Notes: generated by a model not told the origin, from the letters alone. DNA of 64,000 nucleotides from Acinetobacter sp. A2 (GCF_012371325.1 NZ_JAAZQX010000005.1:47181-111180), one strand, 5' to 3'; positions 51,048 through 60,978 are shown, counted from the stretch's first letter. Translations and numbers: made by a program.

Positions 51048-52097
51048 GTGATTTCAGTTGGTATTGTCGGTGGTACAGGTTATACAGGCGTTGAATTATT
51101 GCGTCTTTTGCTACGACACCCAAATGTAAAAGTAAATGTACTGACTTCACGTACAGAAGCGGGTCGCCGTGTAGATGATATGTTCCCAAGTCTACGTGGA
51201 CATACTGACCTTTGCTATTCCGATTTAAACATCGAAGAATTAAAACAGTGCGATGTAGTGTTCTTTGCTACGCCGCATGGTGTTGCTATGCAACATGCTG
51301 CGGAACTTGTTGCCGCCAATACAAAAGTGGTCGATCTTGCTGCAGATTTCCGTTTGCAGGATTTAGCACAATTTGAAAAATGGTATGGCATGCAGCATGC
51401 CTGCCCAGAAATTTTAAAAGATTCGGTTTATGGTTTATCTGAACTTAACCGTGAACAAATTAAACAAGCGCAAGTGATTGGTAACCCTGGTTGTTATCCA
51501 ACCACGGTACAGCTTGGTTTAGCACCATTGTTTAAACAAGCTGAAGCTTTAGTGAAACCTGAAAGCATTATTATTGATGCAAAATCAGGTGTATCTGGTG
51601 CAGGCCGTAAAGCCAGTCTGGGCATGATTTACTCTGAAAATGCAGATAACTTTAAAGCCTATGGTGTTGCGGGGCATCGCCATCATCCTGAAATTGTAGA
51701 AGCACTAGAAAATATTTCGGGTCAAAAAAATGTGTTCAATCACATATTATTTGTACCGCATTTAGTGCCGATGATTCGCGGTATGCTCAGCACCATTTAT
51801 GTAGATTTGACTGATGCTGGCGATGCAGCAGATTTACAAAGCTTGTATGAGCAGTTTTATGCCAATGAGCAATTTGTAGATGTAATGCCAGCCAACAGTT
51901 CACCAGAAACACGTTCAGTACGTGGCGCCAACCAGTTGCGTATTGCGTTGTATAAACCTCAACCAAAAAAATTGGTACTTTTGGTTGCACAAGACAACTT
52001 GGTGAAAGGTGCAGCAGGGCAAGCCGTACAAAATATGAACCTGATGTTTGGTTTTGCTGAAAACGCAGGACTTGAGGTGATTGGTTTATTACCATAA
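51048..52097 (+). CDS. argC: N-acetyl-gamma-glutamyl-phosphate reductase
   Basis: ArgC reduces N-acetylglutamyl phosphate to the semialdehyde in arginine synthesis. The 349-residue protein has the Rossmann [18 protein letters not shown] at the start and the active Cys149 in [16 protein letters not shown] near 205 is the His-rich region. The GTG at 51048 is preferred because GAGG lies 8 bases upstream; the ATG at 51042 is only 2 bases from it. Other arg genes are not adjacent; argF lies about 5 kb away. Confidence 0.94.
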   Translation: MISVGIVGGTGYTGVELLRLLLRHPNVKVNVLTSRTEAGRRVDDMFPSLRGHTDLCYSDLNIEELKQCDVVFFATPHGVAMQHAAELVAANTKVVDLAADFRLQDLAQFEKWYGMQHACPEILKDSVYGLSELNREQIKQAQVIGNPGCYPTTVQLGLAPLFKQAEALVKPESIIIDAKSGVSGAGRKASLGMIYSENADNFKAYGVAGHRHHPEIVEALENISGQKNVFNHILFVPHLVPMIRGMLSTIYVDLTDAGDAADLQSLYEQFYANEQFVDVMPANSSPETRSVRGANQLRIALYKPQPKKLVLLVAQDNLVKGAAGQAVQNMNLMFGFAENAGLEVIGLLP

Positions 52098-52115
52098 AAC
52101 ACGTTTTTCAACTTC

Positions 52116-52150
52116 ACACACATTTAGATTTCGATTTAAATGTGTGTTTT
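52116..52150 (+). terminator. argC terminator
   Basis: ACACACATTTA pairs with TAAATGTGTGT around a 10-base loop, followed by TTT. It overlaps an in-frame ATG of the next gene, which argues that translation of that gene starts further down. Confidence 0.8.
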
Positions 52151-52175
52151 GAATGAATCAAAACAAGAGATGACG

Positions 52176-52949
52176 ATGCATAACTCTGATACTGAAACCA
52201 CGTCACAGTCGAATTCAACCACGACACCATCTGCGCCACCACCAGAAAAAAAGCCATTTCTTGAAACAAATGCGCCTTTAGCGATTGGTGCTGCAATTTT
52301 AATTTTAGGCAGTGGTTTTTTAGGATATTCAGTTGGACATCGTCAAGGCTTAACAGTGGTGGGTTATGATGCTGATGCTGAACAACTGGTTGAAGTGGTT
52401 CAGGAACAGAAAACCCGTTTAGAAAGCCTAAATAAAAGTTTAAATGCTGCAGTGCAAGAGCGTGATGTTGCGGTGAGTAACTCGAATGACTTATACGAAG
52501 CATTTACGCAAGCGACTGAAGATAAGCAACGTACTGAGGGAATGAGTGCGATCTATCGTGAAGTATTGCGTCAGCGTGGAGGTTTGAGTCTGACTGTACA
52601 GAATTTAGGGGTAAAACCTTTACCTGAAAATGCCTATGAATATCAGGTCGATTTAGTACAAGTCAGCCCAAATAAACGCCGTGCAAGCGGTACAGTCGAG
52701 TTGCGTTTAATTCAGGGCACAGAAGTATTGGTTATTCCAATGGAAGACAGTAATTTTAATTTTGATAATTATGAGCGTTTAACGGGACGCTGGACAATGC
52801 CAAAAGGCTTTAATCCAGATTTTATTGAAGTCCGTGTCAATGGCTCAACGCCTGTCATCAAGCGTTTCAGTTGGAGTAAGGGCAAAGCTGTGGAAGCCGA
52901 TTCAGCATTTATTGCTGAAATTCCACAAGCAGAAGCCAGTGCTCAATAA
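52176..52949 (+). CDS. Membrane-anchored hypothetical protein with coiled-coil
   Basis: The 257-residue protein starts with a low-complexity Ser/Thr-rich stretch, then one membrane span (LAIGAAILILGSGFLGYSVG, about 32-51), a coiled coil (LVEVVQEQKTRLESLNKSLNAAVQERD), and a beta-rich C-terminus (VDLVQVSPNKRRASGTVELRLIQGTEVL). That layout resembles DUF6776-type envelope proteins; I cannot confirm the family. The ATG at 52176 has AAGAG 6 bases upstream; earlier in-frame ATGs at 52140 and 52170 lie in the terminator or abut the site. Confidence 0.7.
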   Translation: MHNSDTETTSQSNSTTTPSAPPPEKKPFLETNAPLAIGAAILILGSGFLGYSVGHRQGLTVVGYDADAEQLVEVVQEQKTRLESLNKSLNAAVQERDVAVSNSNDLYEAFTQATEDKQRTEGMSAIYREVLRQRGGLSLTVQNLGVKPLPENAYEYQVDLVQVSPNKRRASGTVELRLIQGTEVLVIPMEDSNFNFDNYERLTGRWTMPKGFNPDFIEVRVNGSTPVIKRFSWSKGKAVEADSAFIAEIPQAEASAQ

Positions 52950-52968
52950 TGTGTGATATGTAAAACTT

Positions 52969-53385
52969 ATGCGAACCCAGAAACGATCTATTTGTTTAAA
53001 CGAAATTAAAAATAATTTTCATCAATCTGGCTATGTCGATTGGCATTTAAGCCCACGTTTGGCGGTGGATGATGAAGGGCATGAAGATGATGGCGACATT
53101 GCAGTTCAGACTGCACCACCACAATTAAAGCGCCCACCTTTGTATGCTGTCGTTTTAATGAACGATGATTACACCCCAATGGACTTTGTAATTGAAATTT
53201 TACAACAATACTTTGCAATGAATCTTGACCAAGCCACCCAAGTAATGCTAACTGTACATTATGAAGGAAAAGGTGTCGCAGGGGTCTATCCGCGGGACAT
53301 TGCGGAAACGAAAGCGAACCAAGTCAATAATTACGCTCGATCACAAGGTCATCCATTACTTTGTCAGATTGAGCCTAAAGATTAA
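52969..53385 (+). CDS. clpS: ATP-dependent Clp protease adaptor ClpS
   Basis: ClpS binds N-degron substrates and delivers them to ClpAP. The core [27 protein letters not shown] and [27 protein letters not shown] match E. coli ClpS. The 138-residue product has an N-terminal tail of about 50 residues, twice that of E. coli (106 in total); no ribosome site supports the first ATG, so the true start may be further in. clpA starts 9 bases after the stop. Confidence 0.9.
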   Translation: MRTQKRSICLNEIKNNFHQSGYVDWHLSPRLAVDDEGHEDDGDIAVQTAPPQLKRPPLYAVVLMNDDYTPMDFVIEILQQYFAMNLDQATQVMLTVHYEGKGVAGVYPRDIAETKANQVNNYARSQGHPLLCQIEPKD

Positions 53386-53394
53386 GGGGGTTGC

Positions 53395-55671
53395 ATGCTC
53401 AGTCGTCAATTAGAAGTATCATTACGTTTGGCTGTTAGCATGGCTCGTCAAAAGAGACATGAGTTCTTAACGGTTGAACATTTATTATTGGCTTTATTAG
53501 ATAACGATTCTGCAGTTAATGCGTTAAAAGCATGTGGCGCAGACGTTGTGGTGCTGCGTAAAGAATTAGAAGAATATGTAGAACAACATACCCCTAAACT
53601 TGCTGAAAATAGTGATCAGGCGCCACATCCAACCGAAAGTTTTGACCGTATTTTGCAGCGTGGTATTTTCCATGTGCAATCTAGCGGTGGTGACCGCACC
53701 GTTGAAGGTGCAGATATTTTAGTGGCAATGTACTCTGAGCGAGATTCATTTGCGGTGTATTTGCTTAAACGTCATCAAATTAACCGTTTGACTTTAACGC
53801 AATACCTATCACACGGGACCCGTAAAGATGAAACACAAGCTGAAGAAGAAATTGAAGAGTTAGATGGTGAAAGTTCAAGCTCTGCCAATGCAGGCCCGCT
53901 TGAGCTTTACACGCTGAATTTAAATACTGAAGCTCAAAAGGGTAAAACTGATCCTTTAATTGGTCGCGAAAAAGAAATTGAGCGTGCTGCACAAATTTTG
54001 TGTCGTCGTCGTAAAAATAACCCATTGTTGGTAGGCGACCCAGGCGTGGGTAAAACTTCCATTGCCGAAGGTTTGGCTTGGTTGATTGTGAATGGTAAAG
54101 CACCAGCACCATTGGCCAATGCAGAAGTGTATAGCTTAGATATTGGTGCTTTGGTTGCAGGAACGAAATATCGTGGTGATTTTGAAAAGCGTTTAAAACA
54201 ACTATTAAATGCCTTGAAAAAGAAACCTGATGCGATTTTATTTATTGATGAAATTCACATGATTATTGGTGCAGGCTCGAGCATGGGCAGCACTATGGAT
54301 GCGTCAAACTTAATTAAACCTGCGTTGGCAAATGGCACTCTACGCTGTATTGGCTCGACTACATTCCAAGAATATCGTCAGGTATTTGAAAAAGATCATG
54401 CGCTGTCACGCCGTTTCCAAAAAATTGATGTCAATGAACCTTCAATTTCAGAAACGGTTGATATTTTACGTGGTTTAAAATCGAAATTTGAAGAATTTCA
54501 CCATGTAAAATATGACGATAAAGCCTTGGTGTCTGCGGTAGAGCTATCGGCTAAATTTATCAATGACCGTTTCTTGCCAGACAAAGCCATTGATGTGATT
54601 GATGAAGCGGGTGCACAGCGCCGTTTAAGAGCCGAGCAGGATGACACTTTAATCACAGTTGAAAACATTGAAGATATCGTGTCGAAAATTGCACGTATCC
54701 CACCTAAAACTGTATCTAAAGATGACAAGAGCGTACTTGAACATTTAGAACGTGATTTAAAACGTGTGGTATTTGGGCAAGATGAAGCCATTGAAGCTTT
54801 GGCATCTGCAATTAAACTGTCACGCGCTGGCTTAAAAACACCAGACAAACCAGTCGGCAGCTTCGTTTTTGCAGGCCCTACAGGCGTGGGTAAAACTGAA
54901 GTGACCAAGCAGTTGGCCAAATTGTTAGGTGTGGAATTAGTACGCTTTGATATGTCTGAATATATGGAGCGTCATGCGGTTTCACGTTTAATTGGTGCGC
55001 CTCCGGGTTATGTAGGCTTTGATCAGGGTGGCTTACTCACTGATGCGATTCATAAAAACCCGCATTGTGTGTTGTTGCTAGATGAGATTGAAAAAGCACA
55101 TCCTGATGTATTTAACTTATTGCTGCAAATTATGGATCACGGCTCATTGACCGACAATAATGGTCGTAAGTCAGATTTCCGTAATGTGATTTTAGTACTG
55201 ACTACCAATATTGGTGCAGAAAGTATTTCACGAGTCAGCATTGGTTTCATGGATCAAGACAACAGTAATGACAACCAAGAAGCAATGAAAAAAGCCTTCT
55301 CGCCAGAATTCCGTAACCGTTTAGATGGTGTGATTCAATTTAAGGCGCTACCAACTACCGTGATTGAAAATGTAGTAGATAAATTCTTGACTGAATTACA
55401 AGCTCAATTGGATGATAAAAAAGTCATTCTTGAGGTCGATCAGGATGCACGTGAATGGATGGCTGAGCATGGATATGATCGCTTGATGGGCGCGCGCCCA
55501 ATGCAACGCCTGATTCAGGAACACTTGAAGAAACCATTAGCAGAAATGATTTTATTCGGTGAATTGGCTGAACAGGGTGGTAATGTCGCTGTTTCTGTGA
55601 AGAAAGAGAATGGTAAAGCGGTTGGTTTGAAACTTGAAGTATTTGAAGATCAAACTGCTGAACCAGCTTAA
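53395..55671 (+). CDS. clpA: ATP-dependent Clp protease ATP-binding subunit ClpA
   Basis: ClpA is the Hsp100 unfoldase that feeds substrates to ClpP. The 758-residue length equals E. coli ClpA. The N-terminal repeat domain (LSRQLEVSLRLAVSMARQKRHEFLTVEHLLLALL) binds ClpS. Two AAA+ modules follow, with Walker A GDPGVGKT near 213 and GPTGVGKT near 496, and Walker B ILFIDEIH and VLLLDEIE. AAGGGGG lies before the ATG. The clpS-clpA pair is conserved. Confidence 0.97.
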   Translation: MLSRQLEVSLRLAVSMARQKRHEFLTVEHLLLALLDNDSAVNALKACGADVVVLRKELEEYVEQHTPKLAENSDQAPHPTESFDRILQRGIFHVQSSGGDRTVEGADILVAMYSERDSFAVYLLKRHQINRLTLTQYLSHGTRKDETQAEEEIEELDGESSSSANAGPLELYTLNLNTEAQKGKTDPLIGREKEIERAAQILCRRRKNNPLLVGDPGVGKTSIAEGLAWLIVNGKAPAPLANAEVYSLDIGALVAGTKYRGDFEKRLKQLLNALKKKPDAILFIDEIHMIIGAGSSMGSTMDASNLIKPALANGTLRCIGSTTFQEYRQVFEKDHALSRRFQKIDVNEPSISETVDILRGLKSKFEEFHHVKYDDKALVSAVELSAKFINDRFLPDKAIDVIDEAGAQRRLRAEQDDTLITVENIEDIVSKIARIPPKTVSKDDKSVLEHLERDLKRVVFGQDEAIEALASAIKLSRAGLKTPDKPVGSFVFAGPTGVGKTEVTKQLAKLLGVELVRFDMSEYMERHAVSRLIGAPPGYVGFDQGGLLTDAIHKNPHCVLLLDEIEKAHPDVFNLLLQIMDHGSLTDNNGRKSDFRNVILVLTTNIGAESISRVSIGFMDQDNSNDNQEAMKKAFSPEFRNRLDGVIQFKALPTTVIENVVDKFLTELQAQLDDKKVILEVDQDAREWMAEHGYDRLMGARPMQRLIQEHLKKPLAEMILFGELAEQGGNVAVSVKKENGKAVGLKLEVFEDQTAEPA

Positions 55672-55697
55672 CGTTTATATTGCATTATCATGAATGA

Positions 55698-55729
55698 AAA
55701 TAACCCATGTTCAACATGGGTTATTTTTT
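55698..55729. terminator. clpA terminator
   Basis: AAATAACCCATGT pairs with ACATGGGTTATTT around TCA, followed by a T-run. It ends clpS-clpA, 27 bases after the stop. Confidence 0.92.
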
Positions 55730-55758
55730 ATGTATTCCACTTTTAAGTAAAGTCGCTT

Positions 55759-56112
55759 ATGGATGTTCAGATCACAAAAATTGCCAGTAGCTTGCTCTTA
55801 TTTTTTATAACAGCAGTGATGGAAATATTAGGTTGTTATTTTCCTTATTTAATTTTGAATCAGGGAAAATCGCAGTGGCTTTGGGTGCCAACAGTTTTGG
55901 CTTTAGCGGCTTTTGTGTGGTTGCTTACTTTGCATCCTGCGGCATCGGGGCGAATTTATGCAGCGTATGGCGGAATCTATATTTGCACCGCTTTGATTTG
56001 GCTAAAGTATGTGGATCAGGTTAATTTGACCCGTTGGGATATGTTCGGGGGAATGGTGGTCATTTTGGGTGCATTGATTATTATTTTACAACCTCAAGGT
56101 TTAATACGTTAA
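55759..56112 (+). CDS. YnfA-family membrane protein
   Basis: The 117-residue protein has four membrane segments and matches the UPF0060/YnfA family: AVMEILGCYFPYLIL, LHPAASGRIYAAYGGIYICTALIWLK and a closing GALIIILQPQ. It resembles small multidrug resistance proteins in size and topology; transport has not been shown for most members. E. coli YnfA is 108 residues; the extra N-terminus here may reflect a downstream true start. It appears monocistronic. Confidence 0.87.
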   Translation: MDVQITKIASSLLLFFITAVMEILGCYFPYLILNQGKSQWLWVPTVLALAAFVWLLTLHPAASGRIYAAYGGIYICTALIWLKYVDQVNLTRWDMFGGMVVILGALIIILQPQGLIR

Positions 56113-56183
56113 ATCTCAAATGTTTATCGAGTATTCAACCTATTAAACCTGTAATGAGGATGTGATGTTTATAGAATTTTTAT

Positions 56184-56681
56184 TTAATCTGTTTTAAATT
56201 TACATTCACTATTCGGCAATAGCACATTAAATTGTGTTTTCTCTGCACTGAGTTGTAAATTCAATACATACGGATTTACACGCTGAAATTGATGCTCAAA
56301 CATTGAATCGCAGTTATGAATCAAGTTTTGTTTAATCATGTTTTTAACATTGTTGTAGCCCGTGCTTTCTACAAATTGAGTAAAATCGGGTGAAATAATC
56401 ATACCACGAATGTTAATTTGCTTGTCTGTAGTTGTACTTTGTTCAATCACGGTATTTTGATCGACTTGATACGGCATAGTACGTGAATCTTCATCGCTAA
56501 TTACATCTAAAATTTCTTTTAAAGCTGTTACATTTTTAATTTTGTAGTCAACCGTTAAAATATCGTGCTGAACCAAATATTGGTCTAATTCGCTAGGTTT
56601 AGCATAGGTTGTGCTATGAGCAAGCATTGCAGCTGCGCAAAGTGTTATTGTCGCAAGTGTTTTATACATCATATTATTCAT
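56184..56681 (-). CDS. Secreted hypothetical protein
   Basis: The 165-residue protein has a signal peptide (MMYKTLATITLCAAAMLAHS then TTYAK), so it is probably periplasmic. The mature part has a polar, mixed helix/strand character with two Cys (NCDSMF and SECKF), which might pair. I do not recognise a domain. Starts at residues 1, 4 or 5 are all possible. It is downstream of argF on the same strand but separated by the argF terminator. Confidence 0.65.
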   Translation of the reverse strand: MNNMMYKTLATITLCAAAMLAHSTTYAKPSELDQYLVQHDILTVDYKIKNVTALKEILDVISDEDSRTMPYQVDQNTVIEQSTTTDKQINIRGMIISPDFTQFVESTGYNNVKNMIKQNLIHNCDSMFEHQFQRVNPYVLNLQLSAEKTQFNVLLPNSECKFKTD

Positions 56682-56740
56682 CTAGGCTCTTTTTGAAATT
56701 TTAGAAAATAACCGTCGTTTTAGATTATAACGAGCCAAAT

Positions 56741-56767
56741 AAAAAACAGCACCATTTGGTGCTGTTT
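56741..56767 (-). terminator. argF terminator
   Basis: AAACAGCACC pairs with GGTGCTGTTT around ATTT; on the minus strand the stem is followed by T residues (complement of the A-run at 56741). It lies 43 bases after the argF stop. Confidence 0.88.
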
Positions 56768-56809
56768 GTAACAAAACTCATCAAAGCGTACTCAATGCTT
56801 TGAAGTCGT

Positions 56810-57730
56810 TTAGTCTTTTTTGAGGTTTTCGTTCAATAAAAACTCAACCAATGCTTTTTGAGCATGCAAGCGGTTTTCGGCTTCATCCCAAACTACAGCG
56901 TTTTTATGATCTAGCATATTTTCAGAAATTTCTTCACCACGGTGCGCAGGTAAACAATGCATAAACAAGCAATCTGGATGTGCCAAGTCCATCAAGCGCT
57001 CATTGACTTGATAGTCTGCAAAGGCTTTTTCACGGATTTTTTGTTCTTCTTCCTGCCCCATACTCGCCCAAACATCGGTCACAATCAGGTCAGCATTGAC
57101 TGCGGCATCTTCAGCAGAGTCTACTAATTCTACACAGTGTGCAAATTCAGACAGGAAACGTTGTTCAGGTTCATAGCCTTTAGGCGTTGCAATTTTTAAA
57201 TTAAAGCCCCACATGTGCGCAGCTTCAATATAAGAGTTACACATGTTGTTGCCATCACCAATCCAAGCCACGGTTTTACCTTCAATTGAACCGCGATGCT
57301 CTAAGTAAGTTTGCATGTCTGCAAGTAACTGGCAAGGGTGGTGATCGTCCGTTAAAGCATTGATCACTGGAACTTTTGAATAAGATGCAAAACGTTCTAC
57401 AATGTCATGTCCGAAAGTACGAATCATCACTATATCAAGCATGCTTGAAATGACACGTGCAGAATCTTCAATCAGTTCACCACGGCCTAACTGTGTGTCA
57501 CGTGATGATAGGAAAATTGCGCTGCCACCAAACTGACTCATACCTGCTTCAAACGATACACGAGTTCGGGTACTAGATTTTTCAAAAATCATTCCCAAGA
57601 CTTTGCCCACAAAGGGTTGGAAAACTTCATTGTTATGCTGTTTACGCTTAAGCTCAATGGCGCGTTGCAAAATTTGATTCAGTTCTAAAGTCGATAAATC
57701 GCGTAATGTTAGAAAGTGACGTAGAGCCAT
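56810..57730 (-). CDS. argF: Ornithine carbamoyltransferase
   Basis: ArgF makes citrulline from ornithine and carbamoyl phosphate. The 306-residue protein has the carbamoyl-phosphate motif STRTR at 53-57, [12 protein letters not shown] near 130, and [11 protein letters not shown] near 262 with the ornithine-binding Cys. GGAG lies 6 bases before the ATG. It is monocistronic, with its own terminator. Confidence 0.96.
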   Translation of the reverse strand: MALRHFLTLRDLSTLELNQILQRAIELKRKQHNNEVFQPFVGKVLGMIFEKSSTRTRVSFEAGMSQFGGSAIFLSSRDTQLGRGELIEDSARVISSMLDIVMIRTFGHDIVERFASYSKVPVINALTDDHHPCQLLADMQTYLEHRGSIEGKTVAWIGDGNNMCNSYIEAAHMWGFNLKIATPKGYEPEQRFLSEFAHCVELVDSAEDAAVNADLIVTDVWASMGQEEEQKIREKAFADYQVNERLMDLAHPDCLFMHCLPAHRGEEISENMLDHKNAVVWDEAENRLHAQKALVEFLLNENLKKD

Positions 57731-57841
57731 TCGTTACTCCACAATAATTGCTGAATGAGAAAAACAACAATTAGTTGTTGGTTGGTTAAGTGAAAAAGGG
57801 AATCGGCTAATATACTATAGGATGAAGAAATTGCAAAAAAA

Positions 57842-58492
57842 CTAGACTTTTTGATGGGCGTCTAGAAAGCGATCTACACAATAACTTACATAATTGATTG
57901 TTTCTTGTTCAGTTTCTTGTTTTGGAATGCCCATAATAATGCGCCATTCTAAATTTCTTAAAATTCCAAAATACAATTGTGCCGAATAAACAGGGTGTTC
58001 GCAGCGAATGAGTCCTTGTTGGCTGGCATGCTCTAGCACTTTGGCAATGCACAATTGCACGTGTAGAGGGCCACGTTCATGGATATGTAAAGCAATGTCG
58101 GGGTTGCGCTGACTTTGCTCTAAAACCAAACGCATAAAAGCTGCATTTTCAGGCGCTAGAATATGATGATAAAAATTCAGCAAGGTTTGGATTAGATAAC
58201 CACGTAAATTTGAATCTATTTGTTCAAAAGGGATGTGAATATCCTGAAAAAATTTGTCACGGCGATAATCACAAATCGCCTTAAACAAGCCTTCTTTATT
58301 GCCAAAGTATTTATAAATAGAAGCTTTAGAACCGCCAGCATGCTGCACAATATCATCTAAAGATACGGCATCGTAGCCACGTTCTAAAAACAGATCAGTT
58401 GCACTGACGAGCAGCGCCACACATCGCTCATGTCCACGCTTTGTTGGAGGGACATCTTTACCGAAAGGGGTTAAATGAGCGATATCTTGCAT
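57842..58492 (-). CDS. TetR-family regulator
   Basis: The 216-residue regulator has the TetR DNA-binding domain near residues 20-65 (CVALLVSATDLFLERGYDAVSLDDIVQHAGGSKASIYKYFGNKEGLFKAI) and an all-helical ligand-binding C-terminus. It is divergent from prpBC, and a symmetric ACAGC-GT-GCTGT site overlaps its likely -35 region, suggesting autorepression. Whether it controls prpBC is unknown; in other bacteria a GntR or PrpR regulator does that. Confidence 0.9.
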   Translation of the reverse strand: MQDIAHLTPFGKDVPPTKRGHERCVALLVSATDLFLERGYDAVSLDDIVQHAGGSKASIYKYFGNKEGLFKAICDYRRDKFFQDIHIPFEQIDSNLRGYLIQTLLNFYHHILAPENAAFMRLVLEQSQRNPDIALHIHERGPLHVQLCIAKVLEHASQQGLIRCEHPVYSAQLYFGILRNLEWRIIMGIPKQETEQETINYVSYCVDRFLDAHQKV

Positions 58493-58552
58493 ATTGGATA
58501 ATATTTCAGCAAATGATCAAAGGGAGAGATTGTTATTATAGCAAATTTATGT

Positions 58553-58590
58553 ACAGCGTGCTGTGTTGAAGTGTATGGGCAGCGTGCTTG
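58553..58590. promoter_or_regulatory. TetR-type operator pair
   Basis: ACAGC-GT-GCTGT (58553-58564) is symmetric, and 9 of its 12 bases recur at 58579-58590 (GCAGCGTGCTTG), 26 bp further on. The first site covers the -35 region of the minus-strand promoter for the TetR gene. Confidence 0.55.
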
Positions 58591-58617
58591 AATTCAGAAA
58601 AAATAGAAATACACTCA

Positions 58618-58641
58618 AAATAAGCAAAATTTTGCTTATTT
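58618..58641. promoter_or_regulatory. Perfect 24-bp palindrome between TetR and prpB
   Basis: AAATAAGCAAAA is followed directly by its exact reverse complement. ACACT and AGTGT flank it with a 2-base bulge, extending the symmetry. It lies about 188 bases before prpB. There is no adjacent T-run, so an operator or cruciform is likelier than a terminator. Confidence 0.55.
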
Positions 58642-58828
58642 AGTGTGCAGAAAAGCTATGTTTATTAAATTTAAATAATAAGCAATATCACGAAAATTTA
58701 TTGTGCAATAAAATTTCGAATTATTTGACTAAAGTTTTAGAGCATAGATTCTAAAAAGTCATGGCGCAGCGTTGCATTCCCGATATACTCAAACCTCGAA
58801 AAATATAGTAAGAAAAGCGGAAAGGAAG

Positions 58829-59713
58829 ATGACAGAACAAACATCTGCGGGCTTAAGATTCAGACAAGCTTTAGAAGTGGAAAAGCCATTACAAATTATC
58901 GGCACGGTAAATGCTTATGCTGCAATGATGGCAAAGCAGGTTGGCTATAAAGCCATTTATTTATCTGGCGCAGGTGTCGCCAATTACTCTTACGGTTTAC
59001 CTGACTTGGGCATGACCAGTTTAGACAACGTCTTGGAAGATGTGCGTCGTATTACTGAGCGTGTAGATACTCCATTATTGGTGGATATTGATACTGGTTG
59101 GGGTGGTGCATTTAATATTGCCCGCAGTATTAAACAAATGATTGCTGCAGGTGCTGCTGCAGTACACATTGAAGATCAGGTTGCACAAAAGCGTTGCGGA
59201 CATCGTCCAAACAAAGAAATTGTAACTCAGCAAGAAATGGTCGATCGAATTAAAGCTGCGGTTGATGCAAAAACTGATTCAAACTTTGTAGTCATGGCAC
59301 GTACAGATGCCTTGCAAAAAGAAGGTTTGCAAGCGGTGATTGACCGTGCTTGTGCATGTGTGGAAGCGGGTGCAGATGCAATTTTTGCTGAAGCGATGAC
59401 AGACATTACCATGTATAAAACAGTATGTGATGCAGTTGGTGTACCAGTACTTGCAAACATTACTGAATTTGGTGATACCCCATACTACACCACAGAAGAA
59501 TTGGCGGAGCAGGGTATTCGTATGGTGTTGTATCCACTTTCACCAACACGTGCCATGCAAAAAGCTGCCTTAGAAGTGATGCAATCTATTCGTAAAGATG
59601 GCACTCAAGTTAATGTCTTAGACAAAATGCAGCAACGTAAAGAATTATACGAATTCCTTGATTATCACACTTTTGAAAACACATTAGACAAGCTGTTCAA
59701 ACAGGAGAATTAA
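58829..59713 (+). CDS. prpB: 2-methylisocitrate lyase
   Basis: PrpB splits 2-methylisocitrate to pyruvate and succinate in the methylcitrate cycle for propionyl-CoA. The 294-residue protein has the catalytic Cys123 in [19 protein letters not shown] near 85 and the ARTDAL segment near 158. The ATG at 58829 sits just after GGAAAGGAAG, a close but usable ribosome site; the longer frame from 58772 has none. prpC starts 4 bases after the stop. Confidence 0.95.
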   Translation: MTEQTSAGLRFRQALEVEKPLQIIGTVNAYAAMMAKQVGYKAIYLSGAGVANYSYGLPDLGMTSLDNVLEDVRRITERVDTPLLVDIDTGWGGAFNIARSIKQMIAAGAAAVHIEDQVAQKRCGHRPNKEIVTQQEMVDRIKAAVDAKTDSNFVVMARTDALQKEGLQAVIDRACACVEAGADAIFAEAMTDITMYKTVCDAVGVPVLANITEFGDTPYYTTEELAEQGIRMVLYPLSPTRAMQKAALEVMQSIRKDGTQVNVLDKMQQRKELYEFLDYHTFENTLDKLFKQEN

Positions 59714-59717
59714 AAAA

Positions 59718-60854
59718 ATGGCTGAAGGAAAAGTACTCACAGGCGCAGGATTGCGCGGACAAGTGGCGGGTAAAACTTCACTCTCAACTGTAGGTAAAAG
59801 TGGCGCAGGCTTAACTTACCGTGGTTATGATGTACAAGACTTGGCAGAAAATTGCCAGTTTGAAGAAGTTGCTTACCTGATTTTCTTTGGTGAATTGCCT
59901 ACTTCAGAGCAATTGGCTGCCTATAAAGCAAAATTGAAATCTTTACGTGCATTGCCACAAGCATTGAAAGAAGTGCTTGAGCGTATTCCTGCAGATTCAC
60001 ATCCAATGGATGTGATGCGTACAGGTGTTTCAATGTTAGGTAACCTAGAAACCGAACAGTCATTTGAACAGCAACAAGATGTTGCAGACCGTATTTTGGC
60101 AACTTTGCCAGCCATTATCTGCTATTGGTATCGCTATAGTCACGATGGCGTACGTATTGAAGAAAATACTGACGATGACTCAATCGGTGCACAATTCTTG
60201 CATTTATTACGCGGTGAAAAACCAAATGAATTGCATGAACAAGTGATGAACGTATCATTAATTTTATACGCAGAGCATGAGTTCAACGCATCGACCTTTA
60301 CGGCACGTGTTTGCGCATCCACTTTATCTGACATGCATTCATGTATTACAGGTGCGATTGGTTCATTACGTGGTCCATTGCATGGCGGTGCCAATGAAGC
60401 TGCGATGGAAATGATTGAAAACTGGACCTCGCCAGAAGAAGCTGAGCGTGAAATGCTAGGTAAGCTTGAGCGTAAAGAAAAGATCATGGGCTTTGGTCAT
60501 GCAATCTATAAAGACAATGATCCACGTAATGGCATCATCAAAATTTGGTCTGAGCGTTTGGCACAAGATGTAGGTGATACTGTACTTTATCCTGTATCTG
60601 TACGTTGTGAAGAAGTGATGTGGCGTGAGAAGAAATTGTTCTGTAATGCTGACTTCTTCCATGCGTCTGCTTATCACTTCATGGGTATTGCAACTAAACT
60701 GTTCACCCCGATTTTTGTGATGAGTCGTGTCACAGGTTGGGCTGCTCACGTAATGGAACAGCGCGCTGATAACCGTATTATCCGTCCAAGTGCAGATTAT
60801 ACTGGTCCTGAATTACGCAAAGTTGTACCAATTGCAGAGCGTTCAGCAGCTTAA
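59718..60854 (+). CDS. prpC: 2-methylcitrate synthase
   Basis: PrpC condenses propionyl-CoA with oxaloacetate. The 378-residue protein has RGYDVQDLAENCQFEEVAYLIFFGELP near 35, GPLHGGANEAAMEMI near 220, and the active-site MGFGHAIYKDNDPR near 258. Length and RGYD motif favour methylcitrate synthase over citrate synthase. AGGAG precedes the ATG, 4 bases after prpB. No acnD, prpF or prpD follows; a terminator ends the operon. Confidence 0.94.
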   Translation: MAEGKVLTGAGLRGQVAGKTSLSTVGKSGAGLTYRGYDVQDLAENCQFEEVAYLIFFGELPTSEQLAAYKAKLKSLRALPQALKEVLERIPADSHPMDVMRTGVSMLGNLETEQSFEQQQDVADRILATLPAIICYWYRYSHDGVRIEENTDDDSIGAQFLHLLRGEKPNELHEQVMNVSLILYAEHEFNASTFTARVCASTLSDMHSCITGAIGSLRGPLHGGANEAAMEMIENWTSPEEAEREMLGKLERKEKIMGFGHAIYKDNDPRNGIIKIWSERLAQDVGDTVLYPVSVRCEEVMWREKKLFCNADFFHASAYHFMGIATKLFTPIFVMSRVTGWAAHVMEQRADNRIIRPSADYTGPELRKVVPIAERSAA

Positions 60855-60916
60855 TTGGCACTCTAAAAAGCGGTATAGCCAGAATTTTGGTTTAGTGATA
60901 CTGCTTTTAAACTAAA

Positions 60917-60955
60917 AATAAGGTTTCATTCTGAGTGAATGGAACCTTATTTTTT
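60917..60955. terminator. prpBC terminator
   Basis: AATAAGGTTTCATTC pairs with GAATGGAACCTTATT over 15 pairs, one G-U, around a 5-base loop, then a T-run. It also faces the convergent gene at 60979. Confidence 0.92.
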
Positions 60956-60978
60956 GAGCAGTAAATAATTGAACAAAT

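Larger units (their letters stand above)
58493..58828. other. 336-base intergenic region between TetR and prpB
   Basis: It holds the TetR promoter (minus-strand TATAAT at 58540-58535), two TetR-type sites and a long palindrome. No extra ORF with a ribosome site was seen. The prpB promoter presumably lies between 58640 and 58800. Confidence 0.6.

Noticed and set aside
52140..52175. ATG at 52140 as the start of the membrane-coiled-coil gene
   Set aside because: It lies within the argC terminator hairpin and has no ribosome site. The ATG at 52176 has AAGAG at proper spacing.
54498..54920. 140-codon minus-strand ORF inside clpA
   Set aside because: It is antisense to the AAA+ region of clpA, Ser-rich and without motifs.
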